Below are positions 13,466-23,646 of a DNA stretch of 64,000 nucleotides, one piece after another (the first letter of the stretch is position 1; each line of letters starts with the position of its first letter). The notes beneath the pieces are model-generated. The model did no database searches. It had not been told where the DNA came from and saw only the letters and a program-made list of their open reading frames with translations. The DNA comes from Eulemur rufifrons (Eukaryota > Chordata > Mammalia > Primates > Lemuridae). The stretch lies in assembly GCF_041146395.1 (NCBI RefSeq), contig NC_090989.1, forward strand, positions 224,968,843 to 225,032,842, given 5' to 3'. A program made the position numbers and the translations under genes.

Positions 13466-14109
13466 ATGCATTGTACTGATTTGCCTGTGGGTCATTTCCT
13501 ACTGGAGACCTTTAGTCTTCTTCACAGCCTAGAAAGTGAAATTCTGAAAATCTGTTCCCCACTGAAAATGTCCTCTGCTCTGAAGGGCAGTATCTGGGTG
13601 GAAAGATTTGCAAAGTTGGAGGAGTGGAGGGTGTGGTTGGAGAAAATGCCCAGGACTGAAGAGAAAGGTATGGGGTGAGGTGGGGGCAGTGCTGAGAAGA
13701 GAGCCTGCTGAATTTGTGTTCAGAGAGGTCAAGTTGGCTGCTTCTGAGGGAAAATCTGGAGGCTTGGGGAAGATCCAGGATTGGTTTCTTTCAGAAGCAG
13801 CTGGGACCTAGATTCATTTTCATCAGGGCCTCTGTAGCTAACTCCTGCTGGGAAATGTGCTGGAATGGGACGGCTTCGAATTCAGAGCTGGGTTCTGTTG
13901 TGCCTAGGCCTGTGCCCTGGACAGGGCAGCCTCTCAAGAACCTGTTTCCGAAACTGTGAAATGTTGTGAAGAGTCAATAACGCCAAGCTGGAAGGGCCTA
14001 GCACGGAATGTGACCAACGGTGGGCCCTCAATAATTGTAATTCCTTCTTCCCCTTTTCCTTCTTGGCAAAATCATCCCAAGAATCAACGCTGGAAGGGCC
14101 GTTCCTCAT

Positions 14110-14600
14110 TCTTCCGAGTAGCCGCTTAAAGGCTTGGAGGAGCAGCGATCAGAACCCGACAGGCAGAGGACCCCCTCCACCTCCCCTTGCCCCAGCGATG
14201 ACCCTCCGAACTTCCCAGTCGATCACTGTTCGCCACGACCGCGGACCCCGCTGGAAAGAGGACGCAGGGGGCGAGGACTTGGCGCAGCTGGAGCGCGGGC
14301 CCTGCTCGGTTCCGAGCCGTGGACCCGGGGCCGCTGGTGTAGCGCTCGGCGGTCGGGCGCGGGATGGCGCGGCCTCCCCACAGCGCCCCCGCGCGGCCCC
14401 GGATGGCGGCCCGCCGCGGGGATCCCCGGCGTTGGCTACGCAATTGGCTGGGGACCACTAGCACTGGGGAGGATCAAAGCATTCTTGTGGGGCCCGAAGC
14501 GCCTGGGGTTGCAGTTTTGTTAGCCTGGCCTCACCTCGCCAATAAATTTTCGGCGAAAGAAGGGGCAGAGTGGAAGGCTCAGGGGTGGAGGGTAGGGCCT
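14110..14600. promoter_or_regulatory. Orphan CpG island about 7.3 kb upstream of the DMRT2 promoter
   Basis: Dense CpG from about 14115, peaking at 14280-14450, where CpGs occur every few bases (for example gcgctcggcggtcgggcgcg). No repeat explains it. Several long open frames cross it on both strands, but they reflect GC richness and match nothing I know. It could be an alternative upstream DMRT2 promoter, a promoter of an unannotated non-coding RNA, or a Polycomb-type developmental island. Confidence 0.7.
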
Positions 14601-15093
14601 TGTGGCCGGCAGGAGGGGCCAGGAGTTCTTTTGCACCTGCGCTCCCGCCGCAGTTAAATCAGTGGGAAGCAAGTGACATTTTCCCCTTGCCCGCCCCTAC
14701 GAACTGCCCATCTCCCCCCTTTAGGAAACCGACTGCTCTCTGGGGTCAGCGATTTCAAAGAGATTTCCTCCACGCCCTTAGAGTTTACGAAGCGCCAGGT
14801 TATAAGGGGCGCGCGCTCGCTCTCGAGCTGACTTTGGTCTTTCCTTGTCTCTTCTTTCTCCTCGCCACACATCCCCGTGGGGAAACTCTGAAGCAAGGTT
14901 TTTCCATCTTCCCATTCCCCCTAGCACTACAAAAAGCATGGGAAGGGACTTTAGAGATGATTTGGTTCCATCTTAACAGCGTCGTTTTGCAGAAGCCTAA
15001 ATGGGTGATGGTGAGGGCAGTGGCCTAAGGTCAAGGATTAGTTGGCAAAACCAGGAGCAGAACAGGAGAATCTCTAATCGCACTCGTTCCCCG

Positions 15094-15112
15094 GCCCCCC
15101 CCCCCACCCCCC
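15094..15112. repeat. C-homopolymer block, possible G-quadruplex on the minus strand
   Basis: Eleven C residues, one A, then six C residues, preceded by ccccgg. The complementary strand is G-rich enough to fold as a quadruplex. Confidence 0.5.
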
Positions 15113-15867
15113 GCTATTTCACGGACAGAAAGAACGCTCTCTTAGGCAGGTCAAGTATTCTTTAATTGTGACTGTGTTTTTGCCAATTGGCTGCAAGACG
15201 CAGGATCACACTTCAGTCCCTTGGATATCATGGAGAGTCACTTGCTATCCAAAGACAGAGCTAAGTACAGTTTGATCCTCTACTCCTAGACACTCCCTCC
15301 TCAATCCCACTCTATCATGACAAACACCATGGAGCATCTGTCTTGTGCAAGTCTTCTCCCAGGCTGAATTAAAACTTGAGCGTAGGGATGTTTCCGCCAG
15401 ACACTGGGAGGCGTCCCTCCTCCCAGCAAGAACACTTTTCAGATTTCCTGGGGCTAACAGCAAAGGAATGATTTTGACCTTCCACAGAACCCAAACTCAG
15501 AGAATGAACACAACATAGGACAAGGCTATGAAGGCCTGGTGATTTTTGGCTTAAAATCTAGCCAGATTGGATCTAATGTAGAAGCCACAGGATCATGGAA
15601 GCTTTGTGACTTGTGGTATCCCTCTTTGTCACTTGAATGAATCCTCATTGGGTCTGGGCTCTAGGGAACTGGATCTTTTGTGAAACTACTCCATGTCCCC
15701 ATCCTTTCCCTATCTGATTGTTTTCTCTCTCTCTCTCTTTTTTTTTTTTCCCACATTTTTGACCAGATAGGATCAATAGCAGAAGTGAGGAGTAGAAATG
15801 TCACCAAAATGTCAAAATAAATGCCAGAGCTTGTTTCTAATTCTTTTTCCTTTCCTGCCCACCTCCT

Positions 15868-15898
15868 TTTCCTCCTCCTCCTCCTCCTCCTCCTCCTT
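15868..15898. repeat. (CCT)n microsatellite
   Basis: About eight uninterrupted cct units plus flanking imperfect copies. Likely length-variable. Confidence 0.85.
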
Positions 15899-16794
15899 TT
15901 TTTAGACTTTCTTCATGCCTGCCCTTGATCTTGCTACCTGAGGAAGCAGTACATTGAATGGGAGTTAAAATTTGTTACAGTTTTTAATGTTTGAGAGAGA
16001 ACTTAGAAATCAATGAATTTTACTTCTTCACATTACAGTCAAGGAACCTGAGGATCAGGAAGGTGAAAAGATTTGCCCAGTGGTTCATACACATGGAAGA
16101 AGTTACATTTTCACCGTAGCACATACCCCACCAATACTTTGCTCCCTCCTCCCGGGCTTGGATTCCTCTCTACCTGGTTTTTGGACTGTTGGGAAAATAT
16201 GGAGAGTGATTTGAGTGTAGATCAAATCTGCCCCCTTGAAATGTTAAACTCCAATAAGGAATGGGAGTAGGGGGTGGAAAGTTCTCAGGGTTAAGGGTTT
16301 ACTGTTTCAGTTAGTCCTGAGGCCCCTAGGGGTGCAAGGAGGCGCTCAGAGCAGAGCATTTTGCCTCCTGATGTGGCAGGAGACCACATGCCCACTCAGG
16401 GCTGCCTTCCATAGCAAGGCCACCACCGAGGAACCCAGGCCCCACCGCACCCGGAGTCTCTACCTCCCCTGAGCACCATTTGGAATGGGGGCTGAGAAGT
16501 CAAGGGAGTCTACAGTTGCCTCATCTCCTCCCTGCTACATGACCCCCTAGTGAATTGAGCCATGTTTCCCAGCATGGAGGTTGGAAGCTGCCCGGGAATT
16601 GGGGCAGGCAGGCTGGCAAATCCTCCAGATAGATATGCTAGGAAGGCACGATTGCTTCACAATCCAGCATCTGACTCCGTATTCCGCTGCAAAGGGCACA
16701 TAAACAAACAAACAAATGAACAAACAAAAACTGCATGAAACATTGAGCTGGAAGGGAAGTTACTGTGTCTTCTTTGGTTCTCCACAGCCACTAT

Positions 16795-16905
16795 TTAGCT
16801 GTGTGTCCCCTTAGCAAGTGACATTAACTTCTCTGAGCCTCAAATTCCTTTCCATCTGTAAACCAGGGCGTGGACTAAGAGCGTCCCTTTCGGTCTTAAA
16901 TGTCT
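16795..16905 (+). mobile_element. MIR fragment
   Basis: tagctgtgtgtccccttagc and acttctctgagcctcaaatt follow the MIR core, then a gtaaaccagggc block equivalent to the family's gtaaaatggg. Confidence 0.7.
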
Positions 16906-16919
16906 ATGATTTAAACTCT

Positions 16920-17300
16920 GCTTCCTACGGAGCAGGGATGAGAGCCCAGATCCCATCGTCTTTTTGTTCAGTTTTTTGGACACGCAAAGCAAAGAAAGGG
17001 AGAATTCTAATGGCTTGGTGGAGAGCAGTTATCTCCTGTAAGCTCCCCTCTCCCACCCCCGTAGTTTGTGACGGGTCATATATTTGATTACGCAAAGTAA
17101 ATTGGGAAATCATATCTCCGCAATCCCATCTGGGATTATTTATTTCACCGAGTCCGCAGCCAAAGTCGTGAAATGGTACAATGTTTCGAGAGTAGCTTTC
17201 CACAGGAGGAGATGGATTCGAGGTCATCTCTGGAGAAACCAAAGCCACAGCCGGCCACAGCAAAGCACTTCTACTGAGATGCCCAGAAGTTTCCAAACAT
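16920..17300. other. Non-repetitive block with a candidate DM-domain binding site
   Basis: No interspersed repeat is recognised here. At 17175-17187 the sequence ggtacaatgtttc fits the palindromic DMRT core ACAATGT, with 11 of 13 positions of GATACAATGTTGC. A single match of this kind is expected by chance in a window of this size, so function is a weak inference. Confidence 0.25.
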
Positions 17301-17511
17301 CAGTCACCAGCCCCTGGCGCTGGCAGCAGGTTGATTTAACAAGGCGTTTAGGCTGGTGCTGGAGGGAGAGGGCTCCTACCCCCCCCCCCATCCTCATCTG
17401 GAGGCCTCTGAAGCCGAAAGTGGAGGGACGGGCCAAGTCAGGAGGAAGCCGGGCCTCGAATTTTACTCAGCCTTGGGCTCTCTGCAGTTCACAGAGTTAA
17501 AATGATAAAAA

Positions 17512-17825
<314 letters not shown>

Positions 17826-17879
17826 ATAACTCCCGAGTACTGAATGCTCGGCATGGGCGGGTCACCGTGGCAGGCTGTC

Positions 17880-18020
17880 TACAGGATCATCGCCTTTAAG
17901 GTTAAGTCCATTTTGCAGTTGAAGAAAGTGAGGCACGGAGGAAGGTTAAGGATCCTCCCTACTATCACCCAGCCAAGGAGTGGCAGATTGGCCGTTCAAA
18001 CTCGCATCTGTTAGGCTCTG
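17880..18020 (-). mobile_element. MIR fragment
   Basis: ttaagtccattttgcagttg, gaaagtgaggcacggaggaa and the ggagtggcagattgg block follow reverse MIR. Confidence 0.6.
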
Positions 18021-18850
18021 AGGAGCTCGGGCTCCGTCCTCAAGCTGGATTGTCCGCGCAGAGCCCTAGCGGAGAGAAGGGCTCAGGGAAGGCTTAACTC
18101 CCGCGACCAGCTCAATGAGCGGGGTGGGAGGTGGCAGGGCCAGGCTGCAGAAGCCCAGGGCCCTTGAGCGGGATCCCAGCCTCTGTGCCAAGCGCCAGAC
18201 AGGCAACGCCAGGCTCCGGGGAGAACCAGGTGGGAATGGCGCAAGGAATGGACGGTGAGCGGGAGCCAATTTGAAACACGCTTCCCTCCTTTGTTTATTT
18301 AATTTAATTTAATTTTTGGAGGGGTGTTTGGAGAAAAATAGCCACCCTCATCAAGGGAGAAAAAAAAAGGAACTACGCCCCCTCCTGCTTTTTTGTTCAG
18401 GTTCGCTTGTGTTACTTGCTAAAAGGGGGCTTCTCACCAGGTGGGTCAGAGCAGCGCCGGGAGGGAAAGGGGTACAGAGTGAGAGATCTGGGGTAAAGGC
18501 AGAGCGGGTAGCGGCCCCGCTCCAGCCATCTCGGAGAGAAGCAAACCCCGCCGGTCGCCCCCACCGAGCGACTCGGGCTGAGTCAACAGCGGCCCCGCTG
18601 CTTTGTAATTTACAAGAGGGACTCGGAATTGTACTTTGTAATTCGGTGTCGGTTTACAAGCCAAAAGGACTTCTGTTTCTTCACCTCACCAGGTCTTCAG
18701 TCACCGCCTGACCTCTTTTAAGAGAGGGACCTCGATGCGGCAGCAGGATTCCCAGCGCCCTTGCCTTTCAGTCAAGCTTGCGAGGCACGCGGCGGCGGGG
18801 CGCCTCCGGAGGAAACGAACGTCTATATCGAGCTCCTACGATGTGAAGAC
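18010..18850. other. Unassigned GC-rich stretch upstream of DMRT2
   Basis: Moderately CpG-rich, especially 18440-18600 and 18780-18830, broken by an AATTT-type run at about 18297-18318. A short direct repeat, ctttgtaatt, occurs at about 18600 and about 18634. No gene or known repeat is seen. It may be regulatory DNA of the DMRT2 5' flank. Confidence 0.35.
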
Positions 18851-19012
18851 GGTCCATCCTCACTACCGAGTCTTCACAACGAGCCGAGCCAAGGAAAGCC
18901 CCTCTTCCCCTTTTGAGATGAGGCAAGTGAGTCGAGGAAAAATAATTGGCCAAGGTCATGTAGCCAGTGCAACAACCTGTTCGAACCCAGGCTCTCTGGC
19001 TGCTATTCCCTC
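18835..19012 (-). mobile_element. MIR fragment
   Basis: ttttgagatgaggcaagtga, ggccaaggtcatgtagccag and gttcgaacccaggctctctg are the reverse MIR core in order. Confidence 0.75.
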
Positions 19013-21469
19013 TGAATATTTAGTGTACTGAACAGTGTGAGCAGCCATAGATTCCTTTCGCAATCCGATCAAAGCTAGGATCATCTCTCCCCCCCTCCCC
19101 CCGACCCCGCACGCCCTCCAAGCACAGAATTTCGCATAAATATCAGGGCTTCTCGGACTTCCTGAAGTTCGTCCCAGGATGAAGACCCTCCTCCCCCTAC
19201 ACTACCTCACTTCCCAGCAATTGGTAGGATCGTGATTCCCTGGAGGCACTCCCAGCCCAGGGATGGAGGGTACTGGATCCCGATTACAGCACGTCCCCAA
19301 GAACAGCAGATGAGTGTGTAGGGAGGGGTAGGACAGGCGGGTACGTGGAGATGAACGGGATGTCTGGAGAAAGCAGTGGGATTGTGCACGATTTTTGCTA
19401 GTGGTGAGGGGAAAGTGCCGGGGAGGAACCGGTCCTCAGTCCACCCACCAGGGACCCGCAGGCCCAGGTCTTCTAGCAAGCACTGGGGCTTTGCTTTTCC
19501 CACGTCGGGGCGATGAGCACGCAGGGGGAGAGGGGGAAGACCTGCCAGCCTCTTCCAGAACATTCCGAGGGCCTTGTCCTCGCCATAGGCTCCGGGTTCC
19601 AGGAGCCAGCTTCACCGTTCCCCCTCTCCCACTCTCTTCTTCCGTCTTGGATTAAGCCGGGTGGTTGATTGTACACAAATCCAACTTGTTTCCTCCTTAT
19701 ATAGCAGTTTAAAAGATTAGTCTAGTTCAAGAGCTGCTCAGGTCCTTGTTTACTTTCAGTTTAGAGAACCGCGGTTTAAACTCCTTCCTCCTCCTGTTCC
19801 CTCTTGGTTCCCCTCTCCCTCAAGTCTAGTTACTCAAAGTTAGCAAAAATACTTTCTTGATTTTGTTTCTTAATATTTGAAATAACTGGTGAAGGCCTAA
19901 TGATTTCATCTCCTTACCCCTCACCCCTGCCATAAAAGCAATAAATAGAATAAAATCCCAGCCAGCCAACCGCGTGCACACACTGGCCAGTAGCTTGCGC
20001 ACACGTTGCGGGGCAGAAGCACTGAAAAGCTTGTTTGTAAAGACAGAAATGTAGCTAGCAGGAGAAGACGCTGAGAAGACCAGAATGATTAGATAAAAAC
20101 GTGCTGGGTCTTGTTACAGGAGGACTGCTAGTAATGCTAGGCACTAAATCAGACGGAATGAGAAGGAGCAAGTAAAATAATAATAATAATAATAAAAACA
20201 ACCCAAAGCTGCAAACCCACTGTGAGTCTTTCTGCTCGGGAGCGAGGTGCTCCACGAAGTTTCAGATTCTTCAGAGAAGACGCCGACCTAGGACCAAGGT
20301 GCTCGGCAGTCTGCCGCTCTCCCCGAAATTACTGGGTCCTCTCCGAACCTCAGTTTCAGTTAAAAAAAAAAAAAAAAGGCATAAGAACACATTTCTCATT
20401 CAAACGCTCCAACATAAATTTTTTAAGAAGTGCTTTGACGTGTATAAGAAACTATACAAAAGATAAAAACTCACTGGTGTTATTAGGTGGTGCCAAGGGA
20501 GAGAGGCACTAACGGTCTGTTTGACCCTTCGTCCCACGTCCTAGCGTGCACCGCTCCCAAGTCATCCCCTGACACGCTAGAGCGACGGTAGAGCAGACGG
20601 GAATAAACAGGACTGTGTCTCTACTTCCTTCACTAGGCTTCACAAGAGGCTCTGGGGAGAAGCACCCGCACAAATGGGAATCCCAGTCGCCAGGGAAGAA
20701 CTTTCCAATGTCGCTAAGGGCTTGAGAATACCTGTGCTTCCAGAGGGTCGCGTTAGTTTTCAGAGTAATTCCTAAACTTTCTTTGTTCCCACTTCGCGGA
20801 GCCAGGCTAACTTCTAACTCTGACAGGCTCGGAAAAAAGTAACGTGGAATTAGTTCAGCAATTTCCTCTCTTCAACAAATATTCCGGGCCTACTATGTGC
20901 TCAGTGCAATGACACCCAGTTTTCTAATCTGTCTCCTAAACCGATCCTGCTTGAGAGGACTTAATTATTTACAGGTGCAACTAGCAAAGCGTCTATTTTA
21001 TTTAAAATTTAGTTCAAGGAGAAGGAGCATTGGGAAACTCATTCTTTCAATATGTTGGAAATTTATTTTGTTATTAAACATCTTTGTGAAGGATTTTTGA
21101 GGGAGACGGTAGAAAGTCCCTTTTCTTTATAAATACATTCATGCACACTAAAAAGCAGTCTTTTTTTTTTTTTAAGATCTTTGTTTAAATGCATGGTTAG
21201 AGAAAACGTATTGTATCTAAATCTCTTAATGGCATGCATTTCCGTTCTCCCTCAAATTAATAGCAATGGACATAGTAGAAAAATGTAGTGACTTGTAGTT
21301 GACGTGGCCACCTGTCTCCTGGGCTGGGTAAAGGTTAGTGAGGAACTATTTTGCACTTCGAGGCTAAGCGGGGCTAAACACAAAAATACCTGCAGGTCAT
21401 TTGTATGCTAACTAGGCGCTGTGGTGCAAGGTAACCCTTGATTTATTCTTGCAGGGGAAAGAAAGATGC
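19013..21469. other. DMRT2 5' flank, no recognised gene or major repeat
   Basis: Holds small simple repeats: an AAT run at about 20176-20204 and an A-run at about 20361-20377. Otherwise it is non-repetitive and of mixed composition, so any conserved enhancers near the promoter could lie here. Confidence 0.4.
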
Positions 21470-21640
21470 TGTCATGCGCCCGGTTACAGAGGTCCATTTC
21501 TGCGCTCAACTCTGGGTTAATGATTGAGTCGCAGAAACACTGGTGGTGCGACCAATGCTAGCGTTTCTGATCTCTGCCTCCTTGATTATTACCTTGTCTA
21601 GTGAACAAAGCGATTCCTAAGAGCGTGTCGCGGCTTGTTT
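21470..21640. promoter_or_regulatory. Distal part of the DMRT2 promoter with a TCF/LEF-like motif
   Basis: A non-repetitive stretch just upstream of the CpG-rich promoter. It holds aacaaag at 21604-21610, the TCF/LEF or SOX core, and gttaatgatt at about 21515, HNF1/homeodomain-like. Single short motifs are weak evidence. Confidence 0.25.
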
Positions 21641-21779
21641 CTTAGTCCGCGAGGTAAATGGCGACTTCTCCCCCGCAGACACCGTCACAGTTCGGTTTTA
21701 GCTTCTGGACCAGCAACCCTGCTGCACCGAAAGGCGCCGCGAGCAGACTCTGGCTGAGCGCGGCGGGGAGGAGCGCGCC

Positions 21780-21905
21780 GACCGCAGCCGGCGTGCTTGG
21801 GCCAATCAGCGTACACACCGCCTGACAACTGGCCAATCAGAGGGCGCAAAGCTCAGGGGCCGGGGCGGATAATACTAGGAAGGGGAGCGGTGACTGGAGA
21901 CTGCA
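21780..21905 (+). promoter_or_regulatory. DMRT2: DMRT2 core promoter: paired CCAAT boxes plus GC box, TATA-less
   Basis: Two CCAAT boxes in the same orientation lie at 21802-21806 and 21833-21837, each in the context ggccaatcag or gccaatcag, as expected for NF-Y. Their starts are exactly 31 bp apart. A GC-box-like cggggcgga follows at about 21861-21869. No good TATA box is seen; gataatac at about 21868 is weak. The region is CpG-rich from about 21640. Transcription probably begins at about 21880-21910, but no start can be fixed from sequence alone. Confidence 0.7.
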
Positions 21906-22082
21906 AGTAGTGCGGCTGAGCTGAACGCAGCTGCGTGCGGCCCATTGAACCCGCGGTCTGCGCCAGGCTGGGGCGGCCCGACCTTTCCCGTCCAGCTTGG
22001 GTCGGAGGAAGCAGAAAGCGGCCTCAGCGAGGTGAAGCGCCCGAGGCTGCAGAGGACCGATCAGAACTTTGCAGAGTTCGGG

Positions 22083-22112
22083 ATGTACAAGGCGAGGTCA
22101 CTGAGGACTTGA
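22083..22112 (+). promoter_or_regulatory. uORF 1 in the putative DMRT2 leader (9 codons)
   Basis: An ATG followed by nine sense codons in total and TGA (MYKARSLRT). It has G at -3 (context cgggATG), moderate for initiation. It matters only if the first exon is as proposed; then it could reduce initiation at the DMRT2 ATG. Confidence 0.35.
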
Positions 22113-22242
22113 CTCACCTTCTCCCCACTTCCGTACCGTCTCCTCCCTTCCCGCCCCCACCGTCCAGTGGGCTCCCTCGGGGCCTCCAGCCTGTCAGCCC
22201 CCGATTTCGTGTCTGGGGGTGGCGACCCCGATTTCTGTTTGC

Positions 22243-22293
22243 ATGCACAGCCAGCAGCCTGAGAGCCAGATCCCAAAGCTGGATATCTTTTGA
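22243..22293 (+). promoter_or_regulatory. uORF 2 in the putative DMRT2 leader (16 codons)
   Basis: A second short frame (MHSQQPESQIPKLDIF) ends 31 nt before the predicted donor. It is a leader feature only under the proposed exon model, and translation is not implied by sequence alone. Confidence 0.3.
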
Positions 22294-22324
22294 CTCGGCC
22301 TCTAGCCCGGGCCTCAAAGTCTTG

Positions 22325-23078
22325 GTGAGTGCTGTGATGCCTCTCGGGGTGTCAGGGAGGGCAAAGGGCATGAATCATATTTCCTTATCTTTTCTGTTTT
22401 ACTTGGATGCCTTGCCTTAAAGATGTGAACCAGCAGTCCTGTGCAGTCCAAGTGCTTTTGATGCTGGACTGCCATCTGCAGCTTTGTACCCAGTGTCCCT
22501 ATGGGATCCTAATGATCCAAAGCAACTTTGGTTTCCAGTTGATTATTTTGGGGAGGAGGGACGAAAGGACCTCTTCAAGCCCAAGGAGAAGTCCTTGTGG
22601 TGGTGTAGGATGATGAGAGGCATTTGGGAAGCATGGAGTGGTACCAGGTCTGAAGTGGCCCTTGTAATCAAAAAGAATTCTTCCAGCGACATTTTAATAT
22701 TCATTTTGGCCATACTATGATGGGTATGCGGAAGCCCGACAAGTGGCCTGGGTCAGCCTGGTTGGACACAGTACTTTGTGTGTGTGATCAGAAAGTTACC
22801 AGGGACTTGTCTGTGTAAAGCCAGAGAAGGCTGCGGTTAAAGGTCAGGTGCTCACAGAGCACTTAGAATTAATAAAATAAAACCCTTGTTGGGTTGTGGA
22901 TCCCTGGGAGCCCTAGAGATAACAAGAAAGGCACGTGTGGCCCGGATGTGAGGAACGTGTAGAGAGCAGGGTAACTCAAGGGGCCTGAGGCGGGCTGACC
23001 AAGAGCTTTGGGCCTGAGGCTCCGGAAAGGTCCCTGACGGCGACCGGTGAGTCCTTGGGTCTCTTTGTGTGTCCCCAG
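22325..23078 (+). other. Putative 5' UTR intron of DMRT2
   Basis: Bounded by gtgagt and ccccag. No repeat, coding segment or RNA gene is recognised inside. Base composition falls from CpG-rich to ordinary across 22400-22870 and rises again near the coding exon. Confidence 0.5.
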
Positions 23079-23121
23079 AGTGCGGGTGGCTGAGCGCAGG
23101 CCCGAGAGAGGCCCCAGCGCC

Positions 23122-23646
23122 ATGGCCGAGCGGCAGGCTGGCTCGGCTGCCGGGGACTGGGAGATCGACGTCGAGAGCCTGGAGCTGGAGGAGGACGGTT
23201 GCGGGGCGCCACCGTCAACGCCGCCCGGGCCCAGCCTGCCGCCGGCCGAAGGGGACGGCGAGGACGACGAGGAGGACGACGAGGAGGACGAAGACGCGGA
23301 GGAAGAGGGCGACGGCGAGGAGACGAGCGCGTCCCCGGGGGTGCCAGGCCAGCAGGAGCTGCAGGGTGGACTGCCGCCCAGGCCGCCGCCAGCGCCTCAG
23401 GCCTTGCCGGCCCGGGCCGGGCCCCCGGAGCGCGGCACGAACGCAGGCGGCGGCGCAGAGCCGCGCAAGCTGAGCCGCACGCCCAAGTGCGCGCGCTGCC
23501 GCAACCACGGCGTGGTGTCCTGCCTCAAGGGCCACAAGCGCTTCTGTCGCTGGCGCGACTGCCAGTGCGCCAACTGCCTGCTGGTGGTGGAGCGGCAGCG
23601 AGTCATGGCCGCCCAGGTGGCGCTCCGGAGGCAGCAGGCCACGGAG
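23122..23646 (+). CDS. DMRT2: DMRT2 coding exon 1 (acidic N-terminus and DM domain)
   Basis: Codes for residues 1-175 and ends in phase 0 after the codons for QQATE, at a donor reading gag|gtgcgt. The exon is very GC- and CpG-rich and contains a run of GAC/GAG codons (about 23260-23325) giving the acidic tract. The whole zinc module lies in this exon. An open frame continues into the intron to 23931, but homology to DMRT2 stops at the donor. The exon probably begins further upstream at 23079, after a ccccag acceptor, so about 43 nt would be 5' UTR. Confidence 0.97.

Larger units (their letters stand above)
14600..16790. other. Intergenic DNA with simple repeats
   Basis: Contains a C-run block (15094-15112), a CCT microsatellite (15868-15898) and an AAAC-rich run at about 16702-16731. 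14940-15070 and 15990-16090 resemble very old SINE sequence but cannot be named. No gene is supported. Confidence 0.4.
21890..22324 (+). other. DMRT2: Probable non-coding first exon (5' UTR) of DMRT2
   Basis: The stretch after the promoter is CpG-rich and ends at a near-perfect donor, cttg|gtgagt, at 22324/22325. A matching acceptor (gtgtccccag) ends at 23078, 43 bp before the DMRT2 ATG. Human DMRT2 also has an untranslated first exon, as far as I recall. Both ends are inferred; the 5' end is uncertain by tens of bases. A second gtgagt donor lies at 23047, too close to the acceptor to form an intron with it, so it is more likely unused or an alternative exon end. Confidence 0.55.

Noticed and set aside
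14063..15028. Several 97-152-codon frames in and around the upstream CpG island
   Set aside because: Frames on both strands overlap each other, composition is Arg/Pro/Gly-rich, and none resembles a known protein or has an exon structure.
21935..22420. 161-codon frame across the DMRT2 first exon
   Set aside because: It lacks an ATG at its start (begins at GTG), crosses the predicted splice donor and has no homology; expected in stop-poor CpG-rich DNA.
23047..23078. Mini-intron between a gtgagt at 23047 and the ccccag acceptor ending at 23078
   Set aside because: 32 nt is too short for spliceosomal removal; the upstream donor at 22325 is a better partner.
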